Assembly: GCA_003649565.1 (NCBI GenBank) | Contig: QMSF01000088.1 | Location: 1-5,072, forward strand | DNA from: Thermoprotei archaeon | GTDB taxonomy: Archaea; Thermoproteota; Methanomethylicia; Nezhaarchaeales; WYZ-LMO8 | DNA length: 5,072 bases | Direction of reading: 5' to 3' | In this document: positions 4,930 to 5,072 of the stretch, in pieces | Layout of the letters: each line of letters starts with the position of its first letter | Position numbering within the stretch: the first letter of the stretch is position 1 | Position numbers and translations under genes: made by a program | Notes under the pieces: generated by a model | The model's database searches: none | The model's input: only the letters and a program-made list of their open reading frames with translations | Told to the model about the DNA's origin: nothing

Positions 4930-5072
4930 AACACCTCGCCTTAATCTGCCTCTTTAAACCTCCTAATTTATTTAAGATCAGCACGTTATCTGTGGGATCA
5001 AGATTCTTAAGCATGAAATTCCTAAACATAACCTCAAGAAAGGACATATTTTGTGACTTTTTAAGATAACTC
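4913..5072 (-). CDS. Unidentified open frame, probable C-terminal fragment entering from the right edge
   Basis: An open minus-strand frame enters at the window edge (first full codon 5069-5071) and runs 52 codons to a TAG at 4913-4915, overlapping the MJ1316-domain gene start by 17 bases. The residues include MSFLEVMFRNFMLKNLDP, then NVLILNKLGGLKRQIKAR, an amphipathic, protein-like mix with no low-complexity bias. An internal ATG at 5045-5047 would give a free-standing 44-residue protein, but it has no SD, so a C-terminal tail of a longer gene is more likely. I do not recognise a family. A short overlap with the next gene fits the compact operon style here. The alternative is a non-coding leader and promoter for the MJ1316-domain gene. 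Confidence 0.4.
   Translation of the reverse strand, partial: SYLKKSQNMSFLEVMFRNFMLKNLDPTDNVLILNKLGGLKRQIKARCYGFTH
4932..4937 (-). promoter_or_regulatory. Shine-Dalgarno site of the MJ1316-domain gene
   Basis: On the minus strand this reads GAGGTG, starting 8 bases before the ATG. The spacer is short (2-4 bases depending on pairing register), but it is the only G-rich site adjacent to this start. Confidence 0.5.
4966..4975 (-). promoter_or_regulatory. Possible TATA box for the MJ1316-domain gene
   Basis: Read on the minus strand, TTAAATAAAT is centred near 4970. A start site about 25 bases downstream, near 4945, would give a 16-base leader carrying the GAGGTG site. This competes with reading the same bases as coding (see the partial frame at the right edge); both could hold. 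Confidence 0.35.

Noticed and set aside
1..5072. CRISPR array, tRNA/rRNA genes, insertion sequence or novel defence system
   Set aside because: No regularly spaced direct repeats, cloverleaf-like segments, transposase motifs or terminal repeats were seen; the window is almost fully occupied by conserved housekeeping genes.

Overview
This window looks like core chromosome of a thermophilic archaeon, most likely of the TACK/Thermoproteota group. Every recognisable gene is an archaeal or archaeal-eukaryotic information-processing or housekeeping family (small-subunit protein S15, aIF5A, Nob1, a PUA-domain m5C RNA methyltransferase, a DHH phosphoesterase, an MJ1316-type domain). The S15 sequence resembles Sulfolobus-type S15 as I remember it. 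The DNA is AT-rich, gaps between genes are very short, and signals are archaeal: TATA-like boxes, one apparently leaderless gene, and G-rich Shine-Dalgarno (SD) sites. Placement below phylum level cannot be made from this window.

Layout. Minus strand, 1-997: rps15 followed 12 bases later by a DHH-family phosphoesterase that runs off the left edge. A compact divergent promoter (about 998-1070) separates this unit from a tightly packed plus-strand operon. That operon holds a RdgB/HAM1-type nucleotide pyrophosphatase (1071-1655), aIF5A (1687-2085), NAD kinase (about 2120-2986), Nob1 (2949-3506) and an NSUN6-like PUA-domain RNA methyltransferase (3503-4672). Gaps are about 30 bases or less, or the genes overlap. 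A small MJ1316/DUF504 gene (4675-4929, minus) converges on the operon with 2 bases between the stop codons. The right edge holds an open minus-strand frame that may be the C-terminus of an unrecognised gene.

How the genes fit together. Most serve the small ribosomal subunit, translation or RNA end processing: S15 is a 30S protein, Nob1 matures the 3' end of 16S rRNA, aIF5A assists the ribosome, the methyltransferase modifies tRNA or rRNA, and the MJ1316 domain is predicted to bind RNA ends. HAM1 and NAD kinase add nucleotide-pool sanitation and NADP supply. The DHH protein belongs to the nuclease/Cdc45-like superfamily tied to archaeal replication and repair.

I found no mobile element, CRISPR array, RNA gene or novel defence system. 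The points most worth checking are the NAD kinase 5' end, which has no usable canonical start in frame, the unusual start region of nob1, the divergent promoter that seems to use one shared TATA element inside a short inverted repeat, and the unidentified frame at the right edge.
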